This document shows, piece by piece, positions 8,451 through 16,567 of a DNA stretch of 25,130 nt. Each line of letters begins with the position of its first letter. The stretch's first letter is position 1. This DNA comes from Dehalococcoidia bacterium UBA3254 (lineage in GTDB: Bacteria; Chloroflexota; Dehalococcoidia; Dehalococcoidales; UBA3254): the NCBI GenBank assembly GCA_002362735.1, contig DEUU01000171.1, positions 746 to 25,875 of the forward strand, in the 5' to 3' direction. Under the pieces are notes generated by a model. That model worked only from the letters and a program-made list of their open reading frames with translations. It did not search any database and was not told where the DNA came from. A program made the translations under genes and the position numbers.

Positions 8451-8550
8451 TAAAAAAGCTCTATGAGAATAAAATTTAGCTCCTTTTAGCTTAAAAGTGG
8501 CCGGAAAAAGAGATTTTATCGTTTTTTCTTTGTTTAGTAAGCACTGCATA

Positions 8551-9582
8551 TTAATTCTCAAGCTGAATCGGCGATATCCCTTTTCCATTATTACTGCCCG
8601 TTTTTCCTTCCCGGAATCGTCGCCAGACTAATGAAATGAGTCCTACAAATCCGCTGGGCATCAAGTAGACAAAAATCATCAGTAACGTGGCGGGAATGTA
8701 AGGTAAGTAGGCGTTTAAACCCCGGAAAAATTCAGGAATCAAAAACAGTATTGGCGTACCAATCAGGGGTCCCGCAAAACTATTTATCCCACCGACCAGG
8801 ACATACATTACGATCCAGAGCGTGGCAGTTAAATCAAAACCGCCAGGCGTTACCAGTCCGTTGTAATGTGCATAAGATGCTCCTATCAATCCGACGAAAA
8901 AACAGCCGACGCCTACAGCCAGAATTCGATATCCACTTTCGTTGATTCCTATGCTGGAAGCTACGATGTGGGACTGAGAGACGGCTTTTAAATTAATGCC
9001 GATCCGGCTGAATTCAAATCTGTACAGGGCTAAAATCGTAATTAGCAGTAATCCCAAAAACAAATAGTAATAGGGAGCTTTGCTTATGCCGGGGAATAGC
9101 GGATGAATTCCGGTGAGGCCGCTGAATCCTCCGGTAATCATCCCGGATGATTGAGCCACACTAACTAACGCCACGCCGAAAAACAGGCTGCCCATCGCAT
9201 AGTATAAGGCTCTTAATCTGGAGTAAGGAAATCCGAAAATCATCCCTATGGAGCAGGCCGCTACGGCGCCGAGAGGAATGGTGAACCAGGGCGGCCAGTT
9301 GAGCCATCGGGAGGTCATACCAGCCGCATAAGCACCGATACCCATAAAAGCTCCATGCGCCAGTGGGAATTGACCTGATATGGTAATAGTCCGTAAACTA
9401 ACCGCAGCCGCCGTGTAAATGAAAGTCAAAATAAAAATATGCATTATATAAGGGGTATGGATGAATAATGGCAAAATAGCAATGATTATTATCAACCCAA
9501 CAAGAAGTGCCGGTTTTATCCATCTAACCCTGGCGGGCGAAGTGTGTACCGGAGTAATTTGGGGTAGCAGGTTATTAGACAT
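8551..9582 (-). CDS. livM: Branched-chain-amino-acid-type ABC transporter permease, LivM family
   Basis: Inner-membrane permease of 343 aa with about nine or ten hydrophobic segments, starting at about residue 24. Family features are GQFPLAHGAFMGIGAYAAG (about 70-88), GGFSGLTGIHPLFPG, and the cytoplasmic loop SRIGINLKAVSQSHIVASSIGIN that contacts the ATPase. The solute is probably a carboxylate, amino acid or aromatic acid; family membership does not decide. It pairs with LivH, whose stop is 17 bp upstream of this start. AAGGAC precedes the ATG. No livG or livF follows, which is unusual. Confidence 0.92.
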   Translation of the reverse strand: MSNNLLPQITPVHTSPARVRWIKPALLVGLIIIIAILPLFIHTPYIMHIFILTFIYTAAAVSLRTITISGQFPLAHGAFMGIGAYAAGMTSRWLNWPPWFTIPLGAVAACSIGMIFGFPYSRLRALYYAMGSLFFGVALVSVAQSSGMITGGFSGLTGIHPLFPGISKAPYYYLFLGLLLITILALYRFEFSRIGINLKAVSQSHIVASSIGINESGYRILAVGVGCFFVGLIGASYAHYNGLVTPGGFDLTATLWIVMYVLVGGINSFAGPLIGTPILFLIPEFFRGLNAYLPYIPATLLMIFVYLMPSGFVGLISLVWRRFREGKTGSNNGKGISPIQLEN

Positions 9583-9599
9583 GATTTAGTCCTTCCCCA

Positions 9600-10457
9600 T
9601 TACATCTCATGGCCGAAAAATCCTCTCGGTAAAAATAACAGGATGATGCAGACGATAATTACCGCGACCGCGTCGCTGAATGCTCCGGGCAACAAGATTG
9701 GTAAACCCGCGTAAAGTATGCCCAGGATCAATCCCACAATGAAAATACCCTCAAAGCTCCCCACCCCGGCCAGGATAACCAGCATGAGAATTTTAACCAG
9801 GGTACTTTGCCCCATAAAAGGGTCCAGACTGTACATTGAACCTACAAGGACTCCGGCAATAGCTGCCAGACCGCAGCCCAGGGCGCAAACGAAGGCTGAA
9901 ATACGTTTAATATTGATGCCGGTCAGGGAAGCTCCTTCCCGGTTCTGGGTAATGGCTTGCATTTGCTGGCCCCATCGCGTACGGTTAATAAAGATTAGGA
10001 TTCCCACCAGCGTAACTAACCCGATACCGAAGGTGAGGATCCTGTCCCAGGCAACCGAATACTGACCTGCATCCAGAATTCCTTTCACCAGACTGGGAAT
10101 AACAAATTTTTGGCTCCCTATGGCAATATTCACGGTAGTCGTCAAAAATGCGATTAAAGCTACACAGACCATTATTTGGCGATTGAAGTCTCCGATAAAA
10201 GGACGAAAACAGAACTTCTCCAAAAATATACCAAAGGCAGATATTATGATCACTACCAGAGCAAAACCCAGCCATTGGTTGAGGCCTAATGCGCCGATAA
10301 ACAAATATCCAAGATAGCCGGAAACCATATAGATGGAGCTGTGTGCGATGTTGAATATCCCCAGCAAATTAAAAAGGAAAGCAAACCCCAGGCCTACCAA
10401 TATATAAAGAGCTGCTAATATCAGCATATTAGTTAGTGTCTGGACCACCAATTCCAT
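9600..10457 (-). CDS. livH: Branched-chain-amino-acid-type ABC transporter permease, LivH family
   Basis: Inner-membrane permease of 285 aa, very hydrophobic throughout, with the family block LFNLLGIFNIAHSSIYMVSGYLGY near residues 29-52 and the ATPase-contact loop WGQQMQAITQNREGASLTGIN (about 167-187). The C-terminus FLPRGFFGHEM is typical. GAGGTCGAT precedes the ATG at 10457. It lies between the binding-protein gene and livM in the same direction, forming the membrane heterodimer of the importer. Confidence 0.92.
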   Translation of the reverse strand: MELVVQTLTNMLILAALYILVGLGFAFLFNLLGIFNIAHSSIYMVSGYLGYLFIGALGLNQWLGFALVVIIISAFGIFLEKFCFRPFIGDFNRQIMVCVALIAFLTTTVNIAIGSQKFVIPSLVKGILDAGQYSVAWDRILTFGIGLVTLVGILIFINRTRWGQQMQAITQNREGASLTGINIKRISAFVCALGCGLAAIAGVLVGSMYSLDPFMGQSTLVKILMLVILAGVGSFEGIFIVGLILGILYAGLPILLPGAFSDAVAVIIVCIILLFLPRGFFGHEM

Positions 10458-10604
10458 ATCGACCTCGTTCTCCTCGATATAAATGCGAGGGGGGCTTGAG
10501 AAGAAAATCTGGCGTTTTTAAATAAAGTGATAACTTAAATAATTTGTGTTTTCAGACCAAAACAGGATTGAATTCGAGCCAAATATCGAAACCTGAGTTT
10601 TGTA

Positions 10605-10634
10605 CTACTGTGGCGGAATTTTCCGCCACAGTAG
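10605..10634. other. Perfect 14-bp inverted repeat between the binding-protein gene and livH
   Basis: CTACTGTGGCGGAA (10605-10618) and TTCCGCCACAGTAG (10621-10634) are exact complements, realistically a 12-bp stem with an AATTTT loop. It begins 20 bp after the binding-protein stop. Reading minus, it is followed by TACAAAAC, not a T-run. Such hairpins after the first importer gene often protect the upstream mRNA and keep binding protein in excess of permease; that role is inferred. Confidence 0.6.
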
Positions 10635-10653
10635 ACGATAATTAGCTATGTTT

Positions 10654-11919
10654 TTACGGAATCTGGCCAACATCCATCCAGTCATTGTAAGGCAGTGTCA
10701 GAACTTTGTTATCCATCACTTTCTGGTAAGGTACGGCGACCCCCACCGCGTGATGCTTAAGGCCGTAAGTCTGGTCTCCACCCATTACTCCGGTCCCGAA
10801 CAGAGTATCTACAGTATCTGTAGATTCCCAGGTAGTTTTGACCACATTCGGGTCTATGCTGTTAGCTTTCTGAATAATCTGGGTTAGAGTGTACAGACAG
10901 TTAGCATAGGAAAAAGTAATAAAAGAGTTCGGTGGCATTCTGGAGATCAGTTCTTTAAACAAGGGCGGATTGTTTGGATCCGCGGCATAATAACTTAAGG
11001 AGATGTAATTGGTTGATCCCTGCGCACCAATTAAATCCAAAATACTGGGGATACCACCAAAGTTGTTGCAGATGAATGGAACTTTATTGCCTAACGCTCG
11101 CAGTCCTTTGACGATACCACCCACTGAGGTGGGAGTAGTGCTGGTCTGTATTACAACATCCGGCTTTAAGGCATTTATTTTGTCGGCTATCGGAGTGAAG
11201 TCTTGCATTTCATTAGGGAATGAGACCGCCTCGCCATTATTAAGGACCGTGTATCCCATGCTTGCCAGAATTGGTTTATATTTTGGGATCAGGAAGTTGG
11301 CGCTGCCGTCATCCGGGCAGACCAGTGCCATAGTTTTGGCGTCCGGGTATTCCTTTTTTGCAATCTTAAACATCGCGATAGCTTGCCCTACGGGGCCATC
11401 ATCGCCTACAAATGCATATGGCGTATTCGAGTTGATTGAGGTTGGATCACAAATCGTGTAGTTGAATACATGGAGTATTTTATTAGCCTCAAATATGGGC
11501 GTGGTAGCTCCACCTTCGAAGGCCATGGGACCGAGGGCAAATTTGATTTGGGGATCAGAAACCAGCATATTAACGGCAGTGAGTGCTCCTTCTACGGAGC
11601 TTTTTCCATCCTGGACTACCAGTTTTATATTATATTTCTGTCCATTAATAGTTAACCCACCCTTCTCATTAATGTAGTTGGCGGTGAGTTCCAGGTTTTT
11701 TTCATCCTGAATAAAGAAGACCGATAAAAAGCCTGACAAATCAATAATGACGCCGATTTTGAGTTCTTTCGGTTGAGCCGCAGCGGTAGAGGTGGAAGTA
11801 TTTGAAGTCTTGGCGGCCGGTGTAGTGGGCGCCGGAGTGGAGCCGGAGCATGCTGTCAATGCGATCACCGAGATTAAAGTGATAATAGCCACAAGGATCC
11901 AGAGTTTCTTGCTGTACAT
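10654..11919 (-). CDS. ABC transporter substrate-binding lipoprotein, LivK/Peripla_BP_6 type
   Basis: Extracytoplasmic solute receptor of 421 aa. A lipoprotein signal peptide covers residues 1-23 with lipobox L-T-A-C (Cys24). A low-complexity Pro/Thr/Ser/Ala linker (about 25-50) tethers the mature domain, which begins KELKIGVIIDLSGFLSVFF, the family's first strand. Later blocks such as FALGPMAFEGGATTPIFEANKI and ADKINALKPDVVIQTSTTP fit the type-I periplasmic-binding fold. This family binds branched amino acids, amides, aromatic acids and short carboxylates. The neighbouring oxidoreductases suggest a carboxylic or aromatic compound, but the ligand cannot be read from sequence. GGAGG precedes the ATG at 11919. 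It is the first gene of the operon. Confidence 0.92.
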   Translation of the reverse strand: MYSKKLWILVAIITLISVIALTACSGSTPAPTTPAAKTSNTSTSTAAAQPKELKIGVIIDLSGFLSVFFIQDEKNLELTANYINEKGGLTINGQKYNIKLVVQDGKSSVEGALTAVNMLVSDPQIKFALGPMAFEGGATTPIFEANKILHVFNYTICDPTSINSNTPYAFVGDDGPVGQAIAMFKIAKKEYPDAKTMALVCPDDGSANFLIPKYKPILASMGYTVLNNGEAVSFPNEMQDFTPIADKINALKPDVVIQTSTTPTSVGGIVKGLRALGNKVPFICNNFGGIPSILDLIGAQGSTNYISLSYYAADPNNPPLFKELISRMPPNSFITFSYANCLYTLTQIIQKANSIDPNVVKTTWESTDTVDTLFGTGVMGGDQTYGLKHHAVGVAVPYQKVMDNKVLTLPYNDWMDVGQIP

Positions 11920-12410
11920 ACAAACCTCCGCTTAATAACTATTTGCCAGATATCGTAATCACGTTCGCTTAAGCTATTTGTTATTCCGAAATGGAAAACG
12001 ATTCTCTGATCTTATTGCTCGGCAGAAGACATCAAGAATTTTATTATCTGACCTTAAAGGAACATCGAATGAGCCTGTTGAGAAGCTTAGTCGTTTGTGA
12101 AAGTACTTATTTTATTGAACTTTTCCGCCTGGCTCTGGGGCGATGCCAGCTTGGCGCTCTTTTTTACGGTTTATTCCGTTTGGAAATGGATGTTTAATTT
12201 AAACGATGATACAAATATTATATATTATATAAATAATCCAAAGCGATTCTCAAACAATATCGCCGTAAAAAGATTGAATTTAATTTATACTTTTGTTTTT
12301 AAGAAGTCAACTTGATATTCAGACTATTGTTCACTAATGGTTGTTACTGAATAGATATTTAACGCTAATAATATATTTCGCCAACCATAAGTAAACACTA
12401 ATAATAGATC
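11920..12410. other. AT-rich intergenic region upstream of the importer operon
   Basis: This 491-bp stretch separates the acyl-CoA dehydrogenase from the importer operon, both on the minus strand. It contains a weak minus-strand promoter candidate at 12284-12310. On the + strand there is a 72-codon frame from GTG 12097 whose start encodes a hydrophobic segment (FSAWLWGDASLALFFTVYSV); it has no clear ribosome-binding site and I do not recognise it. The part from 12190 to 12400 is very AT-rich. Confidence 0.5.
12284..12310 (-). promoter_or_regulatory. Possible promoter of the importer/oxidase operon
   Basis: Read on the minus strand, TTGACT (12310-12305) and TATAAA (12289-12284) are spaced by 15 bp, shorter than ideal. 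The leader to the binding-protein ATG would be about 360 nt. It is offered because it is the best -35/-10 pair I see there. Confidence 0.3.
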
Positions 12411-13556
12411 TTATCCTGTAAAGTTCTTCCCTATCATATCGCGCGCAATGATCAGCTTCATGACTTCTGCAGTTCCATCGCCGATTTCCTGACCAATTGT
12501 ATCTCTTAATCTTTGTTCAAAAGGAAGGTCTTTGCTATATCCGTAGTGTCCATGGGTAAGCAAACAATCATGAACGATCTGGCTGGCTATCTTCGGGCAA
12601 AACCATTTGACCATGGCGGATTCCCGAGTATGTTTTATTCCCTGGTCCTTCATCCAGAGTGTCCGATAACATAGCCATTTGCCCATTTCCAGATAAGTGG
12701 CTGCTTCTGCTAATTTGAAAGATATTCCCTGAAAATTCGCCAGAGGTTTACTGAATTGCACCCGCTGTTTGACATATTCATTGGTCTCTTCAAGTGATAT
12801 TTCAGCCTTGGCCAGAGACATTAAAGATAAATAGACGCGGTTACAATCGAAATTCTTCATCATCTCCAGAAAACCATTTCCCTCCTCGTCGCCAAGCAGG
12901 TATTTCCGATGCAAGCGCACGTCTTCAAATGATACAATTCCGGCGCAAGTAGACTCGACTCCCATATCTTCAATAAGGGTCTTCGAAATTCCGGGCAGAT
13001 CCATGGGGACCAGAAAAGCGGAAATCCTTTTTGAGGCAGGCTGGGTTTTAGCGAGTACGATCGCTGCGTCTCCCAAAAAAGCAAATGAGGTCCGGTTTTT
13101 TTCACCGTTAAGGATATAATAATCTCCATCTTTACGAGCTGTAGTTTTCAAGTTGCTGAGGTCGGAACCGGCATCCGCCTCGGTAGCCGCCACCAGAACC
13201 ACTTTGTCACCCTGCACCATCGCAGGGAACCACTCTGCTTTGACTTCTTCGGTGGCTATTTTGAGAAAATCTGCTTGACCCAGAGTATAAGATACCACGA
13301 GGGCGGCATCTTCAGCATACTTGGCTATTTCTTCGAGCACGACTCCGATGGTGACCGCGTTTTGAGGCTGGCCGCCGTATTTTTCGGGAACATTTAATCC
13401 CAATAAGCCCATAGTTGCAATTTTCTTTATGAGTTCTCGAGGGACCGTCTGATTTTTAACTCTTTCTTTATATCCGGGGACGATCTCCTTAAGAGCAAAA
13501 TCGCGAATCATGTTGCGCATCATAATTTGATCTTCGGTAAAAGAAAAGTCCAACAT
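12411..13556 (-). CDS. Acyl-CoA dehydrogenase with Asp at the catalytic-Glu position
   Basis: FAD-dependent acyl-CoA dehydrogenase of 381 aa, normal length, passing electrons to ETF. The N-terminal helical domain begins FSFTEDQIMMRNMIRDFA. The middle beta domain has ATEADAGSDLSNLKTTA (about 124-140), and the C-terminal domain has QRVQFSKPLANFQGISFKLAEA (about 264-285) and the final LIIARDMIGK. The usual YEGT motif with the catalytic Glu reads GDGT, placing Asp360 there. The flavin-contact WIT motif after NG-x-K is also replaced (NGEKNRTSF). Both departures recall dehydrogenases of alicyclic or other unusual CoA esters, so ordinary fatty-acid beta-oxidation should not be assumed. GGAG lies 10 nt before the ATG. 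It is probably monocistronic, with an operator-like dyad over its promoter. Confidence 0.9.
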   Translation of the reverse strand: MLDFSFTEDQIMMRNMIRDFALKEIVPGYKERVKNQTVPRELIKKIATMGLLGLNVPEKYGGQPQNAVTIGVVLEEIAKYAEDAALVVSYTLGQADFLKIATEEVKAEWFPAMVQGDKVVLVAATEADAGSDLSNLKTTARKDGDYYILNGEKNRTSFAFLGDAAIVLAKTQPASKRISAFLVPMDLPGISKTLIEDMGVESTCAGIVSFEDVRLHRKYLLGDEEGNGFLEMMKNFDCNRVYLSLMSLAKAEISLEETNEYVKQRVQFSKPLANFQGISFKLAEAATYLEMGKWLCYRTLWMKDQGIKHTRESAMVKWFCPKIASQIVHDCLLTHGHYGYSKDLPFEQRLRDTIGQEIGDGTAEVMKLIIARDMIGKNFTG

Positions 13557-13581
13557 CTATCCCGCCACTCCTTTCCAGCCT

Positions 13582-13598
13582 GAGAAGAATATCTTCTC
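13582..13598. other. Inverted repeat in the acyl-CoA dehydrogenase leader
   Basis: GAGAAGA (13582-13588) and TCTTCTC (13592-13598) are exact complements separated by ATA, just upstream of the ribosome-binding site of the acyl-CoA dehydrogenase. It could be a second protein-binding site or a small hairpin affecting translation. Confidence 0.4.
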
Positions 13599-13652
13599 TG
13601 ACAAATACCAACTCTACAAAAATATTATGCATTGCCGTAAGTATACATATAT

Positions 13653-13673
13653 GCCGTCATATTTGACAGTATC
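13653..13673. promoter_or_regulatory. Dyad operator candidate at the acyl-CoA dehydrogenase promoter
   Basis: GCCGTCA-TATT-TGACAGT followed by ATC matches the dyad at 1548-1568 at 18 of 21 positions; the three differences are all C to T. It overlaps the -10 of the best promoter candidate for the acyl-CoA dehydrogenase, a repression geometry. Confidence 0.6.
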
Positions 13674-13695
13674 CTTTTGGAATATGTTTTGTCAA
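13668..13695 (-). promoter_or_regulatory. Promoter candidate for the acyl-CoA dehydrogenase
   Basis: On the minus strand a perfect TTGACA (13695-13690) is followed after 16 bp by GATACT (13673-13668), a 4/6 match to the -10 consensus. The -10 is inside the operator-like dyad. An alternative -10, TATACT, lies further downstream near 13642. Confidence 0.45.
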
Positions 13696-13875
13696 TGTAC
13701 TCGGGTTAATTGTGTAGAATACTGGTTGTTAATTACAGAAGTATAGCATTAAAATTAATTAAATAACAACCAAAATTATCCACAAAAGTTAAAGATATCG
13801 CTGAACGTTTTTTACTAAACCAAAGCCCGGAACCTACCGGGAGAATACCCTCTAAGTTGAATTTTCAATAAGATG

Positions 13876-14793
13876 CTATAAAGTTTGAATCTGAACGAGC
13901 GCATTATTTAATGAACCGGGTAATTTATTTAATCCTTCTATCTCAACTTCGGGTTTTGAACGGCAAATCAAGTCCAGCCAGTTGCGAAATTTGAAGTCTG
14001 ATCTGGCTACCCTGGATGGAGTCCTTCCATTGAGTATTTCCTGCATATTAAAATAGTTATAATGGACTAGCCAGCCATTGATTACTAATTGCGCCCGGTC
14101 GCTCTTTTTAAGACGCCTTAAGATGGCATTGCGGGTACGTCGTATATTACTCCATTGTTCAACAAAACGAGTTGAGTCTACCCTGTTTTCGGTAGAGATA
14201 TCCCAGATATTTTTCACATCTGCTCCATAAGCCAATTCAATCCCGTCCAAATAATTTTTTCGACCATTCGTAAGAATCTGGTTGGGTGTTTTTCTGGCTT
14301 TAACACCGGCCGCTTCCAGAGCATAGCGGATATCATTAGTGGCGCGACCATAAGATAACTTGGCTGTTAACAGAAACCTGGTTTTCAGATCGATAATATC
14401 TATAACCCAATAGTTTTTTCCGCGAATTTTAACGGCATTCTCATCTGCGATCCAGATGTCACCAACCTCAACCCTGGTTTTATTAGCCTCATTTATCGCC
14501 AATTCAGAGAATTTACAGACCCATTTATCAATAGAAGACTTGGTAACAAAATTTCCGCAGATCTGATACATGATCTCCGGGATGGAACTTATGCTCCTCC
14601 CTTCAAAATACGCGCCTAGGGCTGTTGCGATTTGTTCTGTCGGTATTCTCATTCCAGGCAATGCGTTATTATCCACAAATTTATGCAGGCAATCTTTACA
14701 TCTCCACCTCTGGATTCCATTATAATGCCCAAAGCAGATAACATTTTCAGAGCCGCATATCTTACAAACAATCGATTTATAGATTACTTTCAC
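13876..14793 (-). CDS. IS6/IS240-like DDE transposase with zinc-finger N-terminus; second catalytic Asp changed to Asn
   Basis: Transposase of 305 aa. An N-terminal zinc-binding module has cysteines 10, 13, 32 and 35 with WRCKDC, followed by a helix-turn-helix-like stretch (50-95). The DDE core shows D117 in WIADENAVKIRGKNYWVIDI, then ILTNGRKNY where the family has T-D-G, giving Asn176 instead of Asp, and E212 in FVEQWSNIRRTRNAILRRLK, matching the family's IERFN...R block. One G-to-A change (GAT to AAT) would explain Asn176 and should abolish catalysis. The frame is otherwise intact and full-length, so the loss may be recent, or the protein may be kept for another role. Clear terminal inverted repeats were not found. 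It sits between catabolic genes as a transfer mark. Confidence 0.85.
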   Translation of the reverse strand: MKVIYKSIVCKICGSENVICFGHYNGIQRWRCKDCLHKFVDNNALPGMRIPTEQIATALGAYFEGRSISSIPEIMYQICGNFVTKSSIDKWVCKFSELAINEANKTRVEVGDIWIADENAVKIRGKNYWVIDIIDLKTRFLLTAKLSYGRATNDIRYALEAAGVKARKTPNQILTNGRKNYLDGIELAYGADVKNIWDISTENRVDSTRFVEQWSNIRRTRNAILRRLKKSDRAQLVINGWLVHYNYFNMQEILNGRTPSRVARSDFKFRNWLDLICRSKPEVEIEGLNKLPGSLNNALVQIQTL

Positions 14794-15159
14794 TAATTGT
14801 CACCTTAGGTTACACGTATCATCAGATATCATATAGATAGTCTTCATCGAAGTTAACTATGAAATGAGACTATGGCTGTTTAATTGGGATTCGATATGCT
14901 GAATCGTCTATCGTTAATGATTTTAAATGATTATAATATTCTGCCAAAAAAACTGCAAAACTACTGGTGTTCGAGATTAACAGTAGTGGATTTAAAAAAT
15001 GAATTTCAATAACCCGAAAATAATGAAGTTAAGCTATACATAAAATAAGTAGCCGAGTTGTTCATTCCTTATTTTCGAAACTATGAAATAGCCTATCTCG
15101 GAATAGAGATAGGCTATTGGGTTTCTATTTTGATTAGTTTCTGATTAGACGAAAAACCC
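14794..15159. other. Intergenic region between the transposase and short-chain dehydrogenase genes
   Basis: This 366-bp AT-rich stretch has no convincing gene. It contains the upstream flank of the transposase and, at 15087-15118, the hairpin that probably ends the short-chain dehydrogenase transcript. Confidence 0.5.
15087..15118 (-). terminator. Hairpin terminator after the short-chain dehydrogenase
   Basis: AATAGCCTATCTC (15087-15099) and GAGATAGGCTATT (15106-15118) pair perfectly over 13 bp with a GGAATA loop. It starts about 40 bp past the dehydrogenase stop. In that direction it is followed by a T-containing but imperfect stretch (TCATAGTTTCG); on the + strand GGGTTTCTATTTTG follows, so it may act both ways. 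Confidence 0.6.
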
Positions 15160-16011
15160 CTATTTTTTAGTGATGAGTTGCGGTACCAGTGTGGTCAGCT
15201 CATCCACTGTCCATTTACCCATCTTACGCACAAACATATGCGGTCCCGGGAACTGATTAGGCCGGTTGAAGACGCAGATATCTCCACCGCAGGAATAAAT
15301 AAATTGACCGGTGATATCCTTAGCTTCATCGGTCGCCAGATAAGTGAACAACGGAGCAACATCTCCCGGCTGTCCTCTCTGACCACCGCCAAAAACCTGT
15401 CTTTGCATCGGGAAGAGTTTGGTCACGGCATTAGGTATCACCGCATTTACCGTAATTCCGTTGCCCGCCTGCTCCATGGATAACATCAGGGTGAAACCTA
15501 ACACCCCTGCCTTGGCGGTGCCATAGGCAATCGTCGCCGCTCTAACTTCCGGTGGGAAAGCAGCTGTCGAAGAGATATTAATAATCCGCCCGCTCTTTTG
15601 TTTAATCATCTCTTTTAAAGCTGCCTGAGTGCAAGAGAACAGGCCCTTTAAATGAACTGCTATGATGGAGTCCCACTCTTGTTCGGTCATTTCAACTGTG
15701 GGCTTGGCGTTGAAATTGCCGGCGCAATTTACCAGAATATCAATGCGCCCAAAATTTTTGACAGCGGTTTGAATAATACTCTCTCCGCCTGCAATTGTGG
15801 CCACGTTATCGTAATTAGCCACTGCATTTGCACCAGTATTTTTTACCTCAGTAACCACCCTGTCAGCGGCATAACCGCCATCCGCATCTTTACCAATATC
15901 AGAAACTACTATCTTAGCTCCCTCGGCTGCCATTGCCAGGACTACTTCTCTGCCAATACCACCGCCACTTCCTGTAATTACCGCCACTTTTCCTGCTAGC
16001 TTTTGCGCCAT
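15160..16011 (-). CDS. Short-chain dehydrogenase, (3R)-hydroxyacyl-CoA dehydrogenase-like (MFE-2 type)
   Basis: NAD(P)-dependent classical SDR of 283 aa. Cofactor motif TGSGGGIG (13-20), Asp38 after the second strand (IVVSDIG, favouring NAD), NCAG (95-98), and catalytic Ser147/148, Tyr163 and Lys167 (YGTAK) are all present. The stretch with AVANYDNV (64-70) and the C-terminal extension after the core resemble the dehydrogenase part of peroxisomal multifunctional enzyme 2 (HSD17B4), suggesting a hydroxyacyl-CoA substrate, with oxidation to the 3-keto ester inferred. GGAGG lies about 10 nt upstream of the ATG. It is a single-gene transcript with its own promoter and terminator. Confidence 0.88.
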   Translation of the reverse strand: MAQKLAGKVAVITGSGGGIGREVVLAMAAEGAKIVVSDIGKDADGGYAADRVVTEVKNTGANAVANYDNVATIAGGESIIQTAVKNFGRIDILVNCAGNFNAKPTVEMTEQEWDSIIAVHLKGLFSCTQAALKEMIKQKSGRIINISSTAAFPPEVRAATIAYGTAKAGVLGFTLMLSMEQAGNGITVNAVIPNAVTKLFPMQRQVFGGGQRGQPGDVAPLFTYLATDEAKDITGQFIYSCGGDICVFNRPNQFPGPHMFVRKMGKWTVDELTTLVPQLITKK

Positions 16012-16465
16012 TGATTTAATACCTCCATTAATAATATTTTTGGAAAATCTCTTTTTACAATTTCGTCTGAATCCAATTAATAGATACGACCAGATCTAAT
16101 TATAATTATATAGATTGGTTCTGTCTCTTGAAAATATTTAGTAGCAATAGGTTAGGTATGGTAAACGGAAATGTGGAAAGACATATCATAATCTGAAATA
16201 TAATACGAAGTATATTACACAGGCTTACGCATTGTCAATTCAAATGTTCCTAAATTTAATGTAGCTGATTGTTATAACGCATATTACATAATACAGGATA
16301 AATAAACTTAATTATTACCTTCTCTAAGTATTAGTAGGTTCGTGCCTACAAAATAAATGTTAAATTCATATTCTCATATTGGATCTTAGTTCGGTCCGTT
16401 GCGCCGCTCTGCCAGCCAACCTTACCGGAAAGATTTCAGACCCGCCAACAGCCGGAGACTGTTAG
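16012..16465. other. AT-rich intergenic region upstream of the short-chain dehydrogenase
   Basis: No gene is visible. It holds the minus-strand promoter at 16209-16238. Near its + strand end, CAGCCG (around 16450) can pair with CGGCTG (around 16467), a short hairpin just before the Vps62-like frame opens. Confidence 0.5.
16209..16238 (-). promoter_or_regulatory. Promoter of the MFE-2-like short-chain dehydrogenase
   Basis: On the minus strand a perfect TTGACA (16238-16233) and TATACT (16214-16209) are spaced by 18 bp. The leader to the ATG is about 190 nt. ATAC-GAA-GTAT, an AT-rich dyad, lies over the -10 and start region. Confidence 0.55.
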
Positions 16466-16567
16466 CGGCTGGTAATACAGGGAAAAAATATTAGCATCCA
16501 GGTTAATAAACCGGTTCTAACCACTTCGGATGAGGGACGAAAAATCAGCAGTGATAGTCCTATCTTT

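Noticed and set aside
8406..8588. A 60-codon minus-strand frame overlapping the end of livM
   Set aside because: No ribosome-binding site, overlaps livM in another frame and spans the 8430-8450 hairpin; the product is not protein-like in any way I recognise.
13829..14813. Possible terminal inverted repeats of the transposon (AACCTA at 13831, TAGGTT at 14806, about 13 of 18 matching with flanks)
   Set aside because: The match is weak, no target-site duplication is visible, and the left copy lies in a CCCGG-AACCTA-CCGGG hairpin that explains it equally well.
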